A stretch of DNA of 64,000 nucleotides from ATX-6F1 sp943369485 (GTDB lineage Bacteria; Cyanobacteriota; Cyanobacteriia; PCC-6307; Cyanobiaceae), in assembly GCA_943369485.1 (NCBI GenBank), contig CALRNH020000002.1:124001-188000 (forward strand), written 5' to 3'. Under the pieces are notes generated by a model. It was not told the origin of the DNA. It was given only the letters and a program-made list of their open reading frames with translations, and made no database searches. Made by a program: the position numbers and the translations under genes. This document shows positions 44,027 to 53,027 of this stretch, one piece after another. Every line of letters starts with the position of its first letter. Positions within the stretch are counted from its first letter, which is position 1.

Positions 44027-44846
44027 GCGGGCGCCAGATCACCTCATTGATCGGCCCGAGGCGGCGGGCGGTAGAGCCGCCGATGCGCACCATGACCAGA
44101 TCGGGCCGACCGGCCAGCACCCTCAGGCCTGGATCAGCGGGAAATTGGCGCTCACCCTTGAGCAGGCCCTGGTAGAGCCTTTGGCCGGAGCCGTTGCGCA
44201 CGACGATCCAGCTGCCCTTGGGGCTGGAGAGCACCACAACGGCCTTCGATCCTGGGGCAGTCACAGCTGGTTTTGAGGATTCCGGGTTGGACTGGGCCAG
44301 AGCCGGGGGTCTCAAGGCGGCCAGTGGCGCTTCTGGAGGCTCGGAGCGAGCGCGGACCGCTTGCCATTGGCGCCAGGCCAGGGTGCCGAGGCTGGTCACC
44401 AGCACCAGCCCACCAAGGGCCCCTAGGGCCCACCGAGGGGGGGTGCGGGGGGAACCCTTGCTGGTGCTGGAGGGAGGGCGGGATGGTGCCAGGGAGCGGA
44501 GGGGCGGCGATGGTAGTGACGAGGCTCTGGTGCGTTGATTGGAAGAGGCGCCGTTGCCGCCGGGGGAGCCGAGATCGGTTCGCCTGAGTTCCTCGATCAG
44601 GGGGTCAGCCTCCAGTCCAAGGACGGTGGCCACCCGACGGGCCTGGGCCACCACGAACACTTTTTCTGGCAAGCGGTCAGCGGCACCCTCTTCGAGGGCG
44701 TGCAACTGGTCGCTGCCCATGCACAACTGATTGGCCAGGGCCTCCAGGCTGAGACCTTTGGCCTCCCGTGCCTCCCGCAGCACCGTGCCGAGCCGGAGGA
44801 GGGGATCACCCGAATGCGACGGGGGTTCGGGGATCGGCTCGGACAC
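44019..44846 (-). CDS. RodZ-like helix-turn-helix membrane protein
   Basis: From the GTG at 44846 the protein has 275 residues. The N-terminal HTH (LGTVLREAREAKGLSLEALANQLCMG) is followed by a Ser/Pro-rich linker, one membrane helix (WALGALGGLVLVTSLGTLAW, about residue 145) and a C-terminal periplasmic domain (SWIVVRNGSGQRLYQGLLKGERQ) of the DUF4115 kind. This is the architecture of RodZ, which links MreB to cell-wall synthesis. An upstream in-frame reading to 44984 is AT-rich and looks like leader DNA rather than protein. Confidence 0.8.
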   Translation of the reverse strand: MSEPIPEPPSHSGDPLLRLGTVLREAREAKGLSLEALANQLCMGSDQLHALEEGAADRLPEKVFVVAQARRVATVLGLEADPLIEELRRTDLGSPGGNGASSNQRTRASSLPSPPLRSLAPSRPPSSTSKGSPRTPPRWALGALGGLVLVTSLGTLAWRQWQAVRARSEPPEAPLAALRPPALAQSNPESSKPAVTAPGSKAVVVLSSPKGSWIVVRNGSGQRLYQGLLKGERQFPADPGLRVLAGRPDLVMVRIGGSTARRLGPINEVIWRPLR

Positions 44847-44956
44847 GGAGAACAGCAGGTGGCGGGCCGAAGGGCCATCATCTATTTTGACCCCAATCAG
44901 TGGGTTGGTCTGTGTAGTTGTTGACCGCTCAGCTTGCCGAGGCAAATGGTGGCCAT

Positions 44957-44988
44957 AAAAAATAACTGACCTGATGATGAGCATCAGT
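44957..44988 (-). terminator. Probable intrinsic terminator downstream of tRNA-Val
   Basis: On the minus strand, directly after the tRNA, ACTGA (44988-44984) can pair with TCAGT (44969-44965), with a nested CTGATG/CATCAG pairing as an alternative, and a T-rich run follows (TTATTTTTT). The stem is short but the T-run is clean. It would end tRNA-Val transcription before the RodZ-like gene. Confidence 0.45.
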
Positions 44989-45000
44989 ACAATGAATTAA

Positions 45001-45072
<72 letters not shown>

Positions 45073-45165
45073 GCACCCCTCAATCATAAAACCTCGTCGG
45101 CCCGATCCTGGCGCCCGGGGGGCGACCATGAAGAATCAACGGAATCTCCGTCCCCCCGCGCGCAC

Positions 45166-46638
45166 GTGACCGCCTCGTCCACCACCAGCTTCGATCCTGA
45201 GACCCGCCAGGAGGTGGATGTGCTGATCGTTGGCGGAGGCGTCTGCGGCACCGCTCTTCTGTTCGAGCTGGCCCGCTACACCGATCTGCCCAGGATCACA
45301 CTGCTGGAGCGCTACGACCGGTTAGCCCAGGTCAACTCCAAGGCCACCAACAACAGCCAGACGATCCACTGCGGCGACATCGAGACCAACTACAGCCTCG
45401 AGAAGGCCCTGAAGGTCAAGCGAACGGCCGACATGATCGTGCACTACGCCGCCCTGCTGGATGGTCAGCGGCGCGAGCGCACGGTGTTCCGCACCCCCAA
45501 GATGGTCCTTGGTGTGGGGGCCGGGGAGTGCGCCTTCCTGCGGGAGCGCTTCTCGCGCTTTGCCCCCCACTTTCCGGCCATGGAACTGCTCGATCAAGAG
45601 CAGATCGCTCAGTGGGAGCCCCATGTGGCGTTGGTGGATGGGACCCCGCGCCGCGAGGAGCTGGTGGCGATCGGCATCCGCAGCACCTACACCGCCGTCG
45701 ACTACGAGCAGCTGGCGGAGTCCTTCGTGGAGCAGGCCCACGCCGCCGTGGCCGGCACCGATCGCCAGCTCGAGCTGGGGTTGGGGCAGCGGGTCCAGAG
45801 GATCACCCCAGAGGGAGAGTCGTTCCTGCTGGACGCCAGCACGGCGGCGGGTCCCAGGCTGTACCGGGCCCGCCATGTGGTGGTCTGTGCTGGCGCCCAC
45901 AGCCTGCTGATGGCCCAGCAGCTGGGCCATGGCCTGGAGTACTCCTGCCTGCCGGTGGCGGGGAGCTTCTACTTCACTCCCGACCTGCTCAGGGGCAAGG
46001 TCTACACGGTGCAGAACGACAGACTGCCCTTCGCCGCCATCCACGGCGACCCCGATGTGCGGGCGCCAGGTAAGACGCGCTTTGGACCCACCGCCCTGCT
46101 CCTGCCGCTGCTGGAGCGCTACCAACCCGCCTCCTTCTTCGAGTTCCTGAAGGTGCTGCGGCTGGATTGGTCGGTGCTCGCCGTGTTCTGGCAGCTGCTG
46201 CGCGTGGCCGACATCCGCAACTACATCCTGCGCAACCTGCTGTTCGAGGTGCCCTGGCTGCGGCGGCGCCTGTTTCTGGCCGATGCACGCAAGATCGTGC
46301 CCGGCATGCGGCTGGAGGATCTGCGCTTCGCCGAGGGCTACGGCGGGGTGCGTCCCCAGCTGATCCACAAGGGGGAGCGGCGGTTGATGCTCGGGGAAGC
46401 ACGCATCGCGCCTCGGCCTGGCCTGGTGTTCAACGTGACCCCTTCCCCAGGTGGGACCTGCTGCCTGGGCAACGCCGTCATCGATCTCGAGGCGATCGTG
46501 GCGCGGTTGGGCTGCAGCTTTGATCATTCCCGCTTGGCGCGGGAGCTTTACGGCGAGGTGGAGCTCCCGCCGGCCCCCAGCGATCCCGCCGCCCCTGATC
46601 AGGCCGGGCTGGAAGAAGCGGCGGCCCTGAACAGGTGA
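45166..46638 (+). CDS. FAD-dependent oxidoreductase, malate:quinone oxidoreductase-like
   Basis: The 490-residue protein starts at GTG (45166). VDVLIVGGGVCGTALLFELARY is the FAD-binding fold, NSKATNNSQTIHCGDIETNY replaces the usual glycine/serine-rich substrate loop of Mqo/LhgO proteins, and ARHVVVCAGAHSLLMAQQLG and TPSPGGTCCLGNAVIDLEAI are later FAD-contact segments. It fits COG0579 (malate:quinone or 2-hydroxyacid oxidoreductases). The substrate is inferred as malate but could be another hydroxyacid. Its 3' end overlaps cobM by 40 bases. Confidence 0.8.
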   Translation: MTASSTTSFDPETRQEVDVLIVGGGVCGTALLFELARYTDLPRITLLERYDRLAQVNSKATNNSQTIHCGDIETNYSLEKALKVKRTADMIVHYAALLDGQRRERTVFRTPKMVLGVGAGECAFLRERFSRFAPHFPAMELLDQEQIAQWEPHVALVDGTPRREELVAIGIRSTYTAVDYEQLAESFVEQAHAAVAGTDRQLELGLGQRVQRITPEGESFLLDASTAAGPRLYRARHVVVCAGAHSLLMAQQLGHGLEYSCLPVAGSFYFTPDLLRGKVYTVQNDRLPFAAIHGDPDVRAPGKTRFGPTALLLPLLERYQPASFFEFLKVLRLDWSVLAVFWQLLRVADIRNYILRNLLFEVPWLRRRLFLADARKIVPGMRLEDLRFAEGYGGVRPQLIHKGERRLMLGEARIAPRPGLVFNVTPSPGGTCCLGNAVIDLEAIVARLGCSFDHSRLARELYGEVELPPAPSDPAAPDQAGLEEAAALNR

Positions 46639-47399
46639 TCATGGCTGGCGGAATAAAGCTTCGAGCGAGCTTCCACCGGTGAGCGCAGGGCGGGGCTGAC
46701 GACGTAGAGGGTGGTGCGGATCAGACCGCGTTCGAGGCTGACGGCCGCCATTCGCTCCAGGGGTACCACCTGCAGCCACTGATCGGGCCAGCTGACCCGG
46801 TAGCCGATCGCCACGGGGGTGTCGGCGGGGTAATGCTCGAGCAGGGCGGCCTGAACCTCCTCCACATGGCGGGCACTGAGGTAGAGGCAGAGAGAGGCCC
46901 GCAGGGCCGCCAGCCGCCCCAGGGATTCCCGCTCGGGCACACCGGTGCGGCCTCCCGCCCGGCTGAGCACGATCGTCTGCACCAGCCCCGGAATCGTGAG
47001 TTCGCTCTGCAGGGCAGCGGCGGTGGCCTGGTAGGCGCTCAACCCCGGCACCACCTCCACCTCCAGCCCTGCATCGGCCAGCCGGCAGATCTGCTCGGCC
47101 AGGGCTCCGTAGAGGCAAGGGTCACCATCGTGCAGCCGCACCACATGGAGACCGGCGCGGGCCCGTTCGATCACCACGGCCATCACCTCCTCCAAGGTGA
47201 GGGTGCTGGTGCGAATCGATTCGCAGCCCACCGGTGCCAGGGCTGCGATCTGAGGTGAAACCAGGGAGTCGGTCCAGACCAGCACATCGGCTTGCTCGAT
47301 CGCGCGGGCGGCCCTCAAGGTCAGCAGATCCGGGGCGCCGGGGCCGGCTCCGACGATCTTGACGGTATGGGCCGCGGGCCCTGACGGGGGATGGTTCAA
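46599..47399 (-). CDS. cobM: Precorrin-4 C11-methyltransferase
   Basis: From the TTG at 47399 the protein has 266 residues. It is a SAM-dependent methylase of the tetrapyrrole family: VKIVGAGPGAPDLLTLRAARAI, VLVWTDSLVSPQI, VVRLHDGDPCLYGALAEQI and VEVVPGLSAYQATAAALQSELT. It methylates C11 of precorrin-4 or the cobalt analogue in corrin synthesis. The TTG overlaps the lgt stop (TTGA), so it is coupled to lgt. The C-terminal ~15 residues are specific to this copy and overlap the Mqo-like gene. Confidence 0.93.
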   Translation of the reverse strand: MNHPPSGPAAHTVKIVGAGPGAPDLLTLRAARAIEQADVLVWTDSLVSPQIAALAPVGCESIRTSTLTLEEVMAVVIERARAGLHVVRLHDGDPCLYGALAEQICRLADAGLEVEVVPGLSAYQATAAALQSELTIPGLVQTIVLSRAGGRTGVPERESLGRLAALRASLCLYLSARHVEEVQAALLEHYPADTPVAIGYRVSWPDQWLQVVPLERMAAVSLERGLIRTTLYVVSPALRSPVEARSKLYSASHDHLFRAAASSSPA

Positions 47400-48265
47400 G
47401 GGGCCGTGCCGTTGAAGTGGGACGAGACACCGCTGGGGTCGGGCAGGGCCCGCCGGCGGCCGTAGAGCCACCAGAGGCCGAAGCCGCCGATGGCGATCAG
47501 GATCAGGCTCATCAGCTGGGCCATCCGTAGCCCACCTTCACAGAACGGAGGCTGACCCAACAGGCAGAGGGGGTCGATCCGCAACCCTTCGATCCAGAAG
47601 CGACCTGCGCTGTAGGCGATCAGGTAGACGCAGCTGAGGGCTCCATCGGGCAGGGAGAACTTGCCTTGGCGCGCACCATTGAACAGGACCAGCAGCAGGG
47701 TGAGCACCCCCAGGTTCCAAAGCGATTCGTAGAGGAACGTGGGGTGGAAGGTGCTTTGGCCCATGAAGGCCGCAGGCCGGTTCGTCAGGGGGATGGTCAG
47801 GGCCCAGGGCAGATCGGTGGGCACTCCGAAGGCCTCGGAATTGAAGAAATTGCCCCAGCGGCCGATGGCCTGGCCCAGGGCCACCGAGGGCACGAGCACA
47901 TCCAGCAGGGCCCAGAAGGGTTGCTTGCGCCAGCGGCAGAACAGGATCACCGCCAGGGACCCGCCGATCAACGCCCCATGGATGGCGATGCCCCCTTGCC
48001 AGACCTTGAGAGCATCGAGCCAGTTGAGGGAATACTGGCGCCACTCGAAGGCCACGTAATAGATCCGGGCGCTGATCACTGCCGCCAACACCAGGATCGG
48101 CAGCAGATCGGCGATCAGGCTCGCTTCGATGCCCCGGCTGCGGCCCAGGTGGGTGGCCAGGGCCAGGCCCATCAGCACCGCCAGGGCGATCAGCAACCCA
48201 TACCAACGCAGGGAGAGAGGCCCCAGCTGAAACAGCAGGGGCCCGGGGGAACTGAACAGGGCCAA
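47396..48265 (-). CDS. lgt: Prolipoprotein diacylglyceryl transferase
   Basis: The 289-residue membrane enzyme has seven hydrophobic helices. The Lgt signature includes GGIAIHGALIGGSLAVILF and the phosphatidylglycerol-binding loop ALGQAIGRWGNFFNSEAFG, with FHPTFLYESLWN later. It lipidates the cysteine of lipoproteins, such as the two putative ones at 21.5 and 23.9 kb. It lies 60 bases downstream of petA on the same strand, apparently in a petC-petA-lgt-cobM unit. Confidence 0.96.
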   Translation of the reverse strand: MALFSSPGPLLFQLGPLSLRWYGLLIALAVLMGLALATHLGRSRGIEASLIADLLPILVLAAVISARIYYVAFEWRQYSLNWLDALKVWQGGIAIHGALIGGSLAVILFCRWRKQPFWALLDVLVPSVALGQAIGRWGNFFNSEAFGVPTDLPWALTIPLTNRPAAFMGQSTFHPTFLYESLWNLGVLTLLLVLFNGARQGKFSLPDGALSCVYLIAYSAGRFWIEGLRIDPLCLLGQPPFCEGGLRMAQLMSLILIAIGGFGLWWLYGRRRALPDPSGVSSHFNGTAP

Positions 48266-48325
48266 GGCGGCCGAGCCAGGAAGGGTCAGGGCTGGAAGAG
48301 GGATGAGCTCAAGCGCGGCGGTGAA

Positions 48326-49261
48326 TCAGATCAGCCCCTCGGCGGCCTGGACTTTCTCGAACTGCTTCTTCTTCAACACCAACATGATCTGAGCCAGGGT
48401 GACGGCGGCGAAGAAGGCGAGCAAGCCGTAGATCCTCACGGGGTTCTGCAGCACGATTTCGGTGTCCAACTGACCGAACCCACCGACGTTGGGGTCGTCG
48501 GTGAGGGGGGCTCCGGCGGCCAGCTGATCACCCACGGCCACCAGCAGGGTGGGGCCTGCGGGGATGGTTTCGCTGACACTGGCCCCATCGGCGGTGGTGA
48601 TCGTCACAACGGTGGTGCCGTTCTCGCCGGGGGTGATGCTGGCCACCTGGCCCGCCGCGGGTGCGGTGTAGACGGTGTTGTTGGACTTTTCACCGGTGGG
48701 CGTCACCTGGCCCCGGCCCCGGTTGGCGCCCACATTGATCGAGTATTTACCGAAGTGAATCGCGCTGTCGGTGGCGGGATCGGGCGACAGAATCGGGAAG
48801 ACGATCTCCTGATGCTGGTCACCGGGGAGTGGGCCCACCAGCAGGATGTTGGGGTAGGTGTCGCTGTACTGGGTGTAGTAGACCCCCTGTGTTTCTTGCT
48901 TGAGCTCCTCGCTGAGGCGCTCGGGGGGGGCGAGGGTGAAACCGTCAGGAAGGATCACCACCGCTCCGACGTTCAGGCCGGTGCGGCTGCCGTCACCGGC
49001 CACCTGCTGCACATCGGTGTTGTAGGGAATCTCGACGGTGGCCTTGAAGACCGTATCGGGGAAGACCGCCTGGGGCACTTCCACATGGGTGGGCTTCTTG
49101 GCCAGGTGGCAGTTAGCGCAGACCAGCTTGCCGGTGGCTTCGCGGGGATTCTCGTAGTTCTGTTGGGCCCAGAAGGGATAGGCCCAGCTGCTCTGGGGGG
49201 CGATCAGCAGAATGCCGAAGGTGAGCAGTGACGTGAGGAGGAGGGTGAGGGAGCGGCGCAT
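48326..49261 (-). CDS. petA: Cytochrome f
   Basis: From the ATG at 49261 the protein has 311 residues. A signal peptide (RRSLTLLLTSLLTFGILLIAPQSSWA) ends just before YPFWAQ, whose tyrosine amine becomes the axial heme ligand. The heme-binding motif CANCH follows, then the large beta domain and a C-terminal anchor (YGLLAFFAAVTLAQIMLVLKKKQFEKV). It is the c-type cytochrome of the b6f complex and passes electrons to plastocyanin or cytochrome c6. A longer start at 49318 would overlap petC. Confidence 0.97.
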   Translation of the reverse strand: MRRSLTLLLTSLLTFGILLIAPQSSWAYPFWAQQNYENPREATGKLVCANCHLAKKPTHVEVPQAVFPDTVFKATVEIPYNTDVQQVAGDGSRTGLNVGAVVILPDGFTLAPPERLSEELKQETQGVYYTQYSDTYPNILLVGPLPGDQHQEIVFPILSPDPATDSAIHFGKYSINVGANRGRGQVTPTGEKSNNTVYTAPAAGQVASITPGENGTTVVTITTADGASVSETIPAGPTLLVAVGDQLAAGAPLTDDPNVGGFGQLDTEIVLQNPVRIYGLLAFFAAVTLAQIMLVLKKKQFEKVQAAEGLI

Positions 49262-49308
49262 GAGACGGACGGGCAGGCGACGGGAGGGGGGAAGCAGGCT
49301 CAGCGGAT

Positions 49309-49845
49309 TCAGGCCCACCAGGGCTTCTCACCGTTGCGGAAATCCGTGTCCGTCCAGGGGCTGAGGAACACGTTGTCGTTTTCGACGCTCACCTTGGCCA
49401 GGGCCAGAGAAAGGGGCGCGGGGCCACGCACCACCTTGCCGGTGGCGTCGTATTGACTGCCGTGGCAGGGGCACATGAACTTGTTGGCGCCGCTGTTCCA
49501 GGGCACCACGCAGCCCAGATGGGTGCAGATCGCGTTGATGCCGTAGCTGCCGATGGCATCGGGCCCTTCCACGGTCAGGTAGGTGGGGTCGCCCTTGAGG
49601 CCCTGGACCAGGCTGCGGTCGCCTTCATTGTGGGTGGACAGCCAGCCGCTGGCGGTGACGGCATTGCCCAGTTCGTCCTTGGCGCTCACACCGCCGGAGC
49701 CGCCCACAGCCTTGGGGGGGATGAAGTAGTTCACCACCGGATAGAGGGCTCCAAGGGCCACGCCGGTGACCGATCCGAAGGTCAGCAGATTCATGAACTG
49801 CCGACGACCCATTCCGGGCACATCGCTCGCTTGGATCTGAGTCAT
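49309..49845 (-). CDS. petC: Cytochrome b6f Rieske iron-sulfur protein
   Basis: From the ATG at 49845 the protein has 178 residues. A membrane anchor with a twin-arginine-like start (GRRQFMNLLTFGSVTGVALG) precedes the Rieske domain, whose 2Fe-2S ligands are in CTHLGCVVPW and CPCHGSQYD. It takes electrons from plastoquinol. It precedes petA by 47 bases, the usual cyanobacterial petCA order. tatC, needed to export Rieske proteins, lies 0.5 kb away on the same strand. Confidence 0.97.
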   Translation of the reverse strand: MTQIQASDVPGMGRRQFMNLLTFGSVTGVALGALYPVVNYFIPPKAVGGSGGVSAKDELGNAVTASGWLSTHNEGDRSLVQGLKGDPTYLTVEGPDAIGSYGINAICTHLGCVVPWNSGANKFMCPCHGSQYDATGKVVRGPAPLSLALAKVSVENDNVFLSPWTDTDFRNGEKPWWA

Positions 49846-49972
49846 AGGAGCGGTCCAGAGAGCCGACGTGACGTGCCGCCCATTATGGACGTTGCCCTGC
49901 CCAGCACCGTTTGTGGCGACGGGGCCGTGGTGGATTGCTGCAACATGCTGTTGCGCAATAGGTGTCATTTCC

Positions 49973-50317
49973 TTGACTGATCCTCCCAACGCGGAGCCCG
50001 CCCCGCCCCTCGGCCTTGAGGAGGTGCTCGGGGTGCTGCGCTCCCGTTGGCGCGCCTCCTACGACATGCAGCTGGTGCAGCGCCGGGGCCGGCTCTATCT
50101 GCAGGTGATGTGGGCCTACCTGGAGCAGCAGTCGTTTCCGCTGGACGCGGAGGCCTACAAAGCTCACCTGGAGGAACTGATCGCCATGCTCAACGAACTG
50201 GGGGTGGCCGGCCAGGTGCGCGAGTGGCTCCTGACCACGGCGGAGCGCCCAAGGCTGGGCAAGGCCATGGGACTGGCGCTGGAGACCGGCGGTCGAGGAA
50301 AGGAATTCCTGCTCTAG
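49973..50317 (+). CDS. DUF3067 family protein
   Basis: From the TTG at 49973 the protein has 114 residues and contains the DUF3067 core: EEVLGVLRSRWRASYDMQLVQRRGRLYLQVMWAYLEQQSFP and KAHLEELIAMLNELG. The family is restricted to cyanobacteria and plastid-bearing eukaryotes; its function is not known to me. The 127-base gap to the divergent petC must hold both promoters. The stop is 3 bases from the convergent tatC stop. Confidence 0.82.
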   Translation: MTDPPNAEPAPPLGLEEVLGVLRSRWRASYDMQLVQRRGRLYLQVMWAYLEQQSFPLDAEAYKAHLEELIAMLNELGVAGQVREWLLTTAERPRLGKAMGLALETGGRGKEFLL

Positions 50318-50320
50318 CTC

Positions 50321-51202
50321 TCACCTGGGGCCACCTCCGGCGACTTCGTGAACGCCGTCGCCGGCCGTGTCGACATGGGTTCGCACCGACTGCACCAGGG
50401 CAACGAGTGCCACCCCCACCAGGTAGAGGGCGGTGATCGCACCGGTGAGCAGCAGCATCGTCACCGGATCGGTGGAGGGGGTGAGCACGGCCCCCGCCAG
50501 GGCCGCCGCCAGCACCACCCAGCGCCAGGCCGCCAGCATCGTTTCGGCCCGCAGCAGGCCGAAAGCCCCGAGCAGCAGCTGCAGTACGGGCAACTGGAAG
50601 GCCAGACCGGTGGCGACCATCAGCAGCAACACGAAATCCAGGTAGCGCTCGATCGACCAGATCGGCTCGACCACATCGGCGCCGTAGCTGACCAGAAAGC
50701 GCAGGGCCGCTGGCACCAGGGCCCACCAGGCAAAGGCCAGACCCGCCAGGAAAAGCACGGCCGATCCGGCCACCGCCGGCGCCACCAGCCGCCGTTCCCG
50801 TCGGGTGAGGCCGGGCAACACGAAGGCCAGTCCTTGGAAAAGGATGAAGGGCAGGGCCAGGGTGAGACCGGCGTAGCCAGCGACCTTCAGCGACACGAAC
50901 AGGAACTCGCCTGGCGCCAGTTGCAGGAAGCGCATGCCCTCGGCGGGCATCTCCAGCAGGCGAACCAGGGGTTTGACCAGGACCAGGCAGGCGGCGGCGG
51001 CCACCACCACCGCCAGCAGGCTCTGCAACACCCGTTGGCGCAGTTCCTCGAGGTGATCGACCAGGCTCATCTCCACCTCCGCCGGGTAGTCGCCTGGATC
51101 GCCGCCCGGTGCCGTCTTCGCCAACCAGCCGCCCGCGGCGTCAAGGGGGTTGACTCGAATCGGTGCGGGCGGCTGGCCCGATGGGGAATTGTTGGGACTC
51201 AT
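50321..51202 (-). CDS. tatC: Sec-independent translocase subunit TatC
   Basis: The 293-residue protein has a proline-rich N-terminal extension of about 40 residues, then MSLVDHLEELRQRVLQSL, the hallmark N-terminal signal-recognition segment, and six hydrophobic helices, with FLVSYGADVVEPIWSIERYLDFVLLL in the middle. TatC recognises twin-arginine signals such as that of PetC. Its start overlaps the rqcH stop (ATGA). No tatA is adjacent. Confidence 0.95.
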   Translation of the reverse strand: MSPNNSPSGQPPAPIRVNPLDAAGGWLAKTAPGGDPGDYPAEVEMSLVDHLEELRQRVLQSLLAVVVAAAACLVLVKPLVRLLEMPAEGMRFLQLAPGEFLFVSLKVAGYAGLTLALPFILFQGLAFVLPGLTRRERRLVAPAVAGSAVLFLAGLAFAWWALVPAALRFLVSYGADVVEPIWSIERYLDFVLLLMVATGLAFQLPVLQLLLGAFGLLRAETMLAAWRWVVLAAALAGAVLTPSTDPVTMLLLTGAITALYLVGVALVALVQSVRTHVDTAGDGVHEVAGGGPR

Positions 51203-52995
51203 GAACGCTGCGCTGCCTCGAGGCTAGGGACCGGCGCGCCTGATCCGGCTGCCGTGCGCAGCCAGGCGGCGGCGCGGCCAGGGTCGGCCCAGAGCTGTTC
51301 TCCGCCCCGGTGGCGCACCGTGCCGGCCCCCGCACCGGGGATGCGCTGCAACTGATCGGCGGGCACCATCACCACCGCCACCCGTCCATTGCCCCGGGCC
51401 CGGCTGAAGTGGGCCGCCAGATCGGCCGCCAGCTGCAGGTCATCGTCCTGGGCTGGCGCCTCCGAGCTCTTGAGCACCACGTGACTGCCCGGGCATTCCT
51501 GGGCGTGGAACCAGAGATCACCGCGGCGGGCCTGGCGCAGGCTGATCCACTCGTTCTGGCGGTGGTTGCGGCCCACCTGCACCCGCAGGCCACCGCCGCT
51601 GCGCAGCTCCAGGGGTTGTGGTGTGGCCGGCGCACGGTTGGCGTCTCCGCCCAGAGGGCGTTTCGGGCGACGACCGTCGGCGCTGAGTTCCAGAAGTTCG
51701 CTTTCCAGGGGCTCCAGCTGGGCCAGTTCGTCGGCCTGCTCCATGAAGGTGAGGCTGGCCTCCAGTCGTTCGAGCCGCTGGCGATGGTGGGCGATCCGCG
51801 GGGTGATCGACGCCCGCGAGCGCCGCAGCTTGCGGGCCTGGCGGTAGAGCCGTTGGGCCCCGTCGATCTGCTCCCGGCTCGGGGCCTGGCCGCTGAGCAG
51901 GGCGTGGGCCTGTTCCTGCAGCCCATCGCTGTCCTCCACCCGGGCGAGCAGCTGCTCCTGCTGTTGCAGCAAGCGCCGCTCGCGCTCGATCGCCTGGCCT
52001 CCACGCTGGCGCAGGCCGCTCAGACGCTCGGCCAGCAGACGGCGGTTCAGCTCGCCGCTGTAGTAGCGGCTGAGGGCTCCGTTGATGGGTAGCTCGTCCG
52101 GGTGGGCTTCGCTGGCGCGTGTCTCTGCGCTGGCCTCTTGCCAGCAGCGATAGGCGCAGCTGCCGCCGGGGGTGAACAGGAAATCCTCCGTGGCCAGGAC
52201 CTGCAGCCAACGCTGCCAGCGGAGCCAGAGTTCCTCCCATTGCCGCTCGTCCAGGGCGGCCACCGGTTGCTCCAGCAGGGCTCTCGAGACCTCCGGCTGA
52301 TCTCCCGCCAGTTGCAGAGCCAAGGCTGGACTGATCCCCTGATAGGCCTCCCGCAGGGCCTGGCCCAGGCCCATGGGCACCAGGGTGAGGTGCCCCCTCC
52401 AGCGAGAGAAGGACTCCTCGAGCGAGGGGCAGCGCCCCTGCAGGCAAGGTGGCGGACCGTAGGCATCACCGGTGCCAATCGGCCGCAACCGTGAATGCTG
52501 CTCCTTGACCTGGCGGGCCAGGGTGATCACCCGCTGCTGCTCATCGAGCAGGAACACATTGCTGTGGCGGCCCATCAGTTCCACCACCAGGGAGCGGCTG
52601 ATCGGATCACCTGGGCGGCGGGCGAAGCGCAGTTCCACCACGCGTTCCCAGCCCCGTTGCACCAGCTCCACCAGGGCCAGGCCTGCCAGGCCGTGTTGGA
52701 GTTGCTGGGCCAGGGTGCTGCCCGCACCGATGCGGGCGGGCGGCTCGATCGCCAGCAACCGTGGCGCCTCCGCCTGCCAGCTGATCTCCAGCCAATGGCG
52801 ACGATCAAGTCCCCGCAGCCCCAGTTGCAGGGTATGGGGGGCGCTCTGCTGCGCCTTCTCGAAGCGGCAGGGCAGCAGGGTGGGCCGCCATTCCGCCAAC
52901 ACCGCCTTGAGGCTGGTCAGATCGAGGGCCTGAAGGGGAAGGCGTTGCGGGCTCGCTGGGCTGGTGGATCCAGTGGCTGGTTCAGGCGCGGTCAT
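51199..52995 (-). CDS. rqcH: NFACT family protein RqcH (Rqc2 homologue)
   Basis: The 598-residue protein has the NFACT-N domain (ALDLTSLKAVLAEWRPTLLPCRFEKAQQ; RSLVVELMGRHSNVFLLDE), a long coiled-coil middle (about residues 320-430) and the C-terminal NFACT-R domain (GRNHRQNEWISLRQARRGDLWFHAQECPGSHVVLKS). RqcH binds stalled 50S subunits and directs alanine-tailing of nascent chains for degradation. Gene is complete and coupled to tatC by a 4-base overlap. Confidence 0.9.
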   Translation of the reverse strand: MTAPEPATGSTSPASPQRLPLQALDLTSLKAVLAEWRPTLLPCRFEKAQQSAPHTLQLGLRGLDRRHWLEISWQAEAPRLLAIEPPARIGAGSTLAQQLQHGLAGLALVELVQRGWERVVELRFARRPGDPISRSLVVELMGRHSNVFLLDEQQRVITLARQVKEQHSRLRPIGTGDAYGPPPCLQGRCPSLEESFSRWRGHLTLVPMGLGQALREAYQGISPALALQLAGDQPEVSRALLEQPVAALDERQWEELWLRWQRWLQVLATEDFLFTPGGSCAYRCWQEASAETRASEAHPDELPINGALSRYYSGELNRRLLAERLSGLRQRGGQAIERERRLLQQQEQLLARVEDSDGLQEQAHALLSGQAPSREQIDGAQRLYRQARKLRRSRASITPRIAHHRQRLERLEASLTFMEQADELAQLEPLESELLELSADGRRPKRPLGGDANRAPATPQPLELRSGGGLRVQVGRNHRQNEWISLRQARRGDLWFHAQECPGSHVVLKSSEAPAQDDDLQLAADLAAHFSRARGNGRVAVVMVPADQLQRIPGAGAGTVRHRGGEQLWADPGRAAAWLRTAAGSGAPVPSLEAAQRS

Positions 52996-53027
52996 GGCCC
53001 CTACTCTGCTGGCCGACGGTGTTCCCG

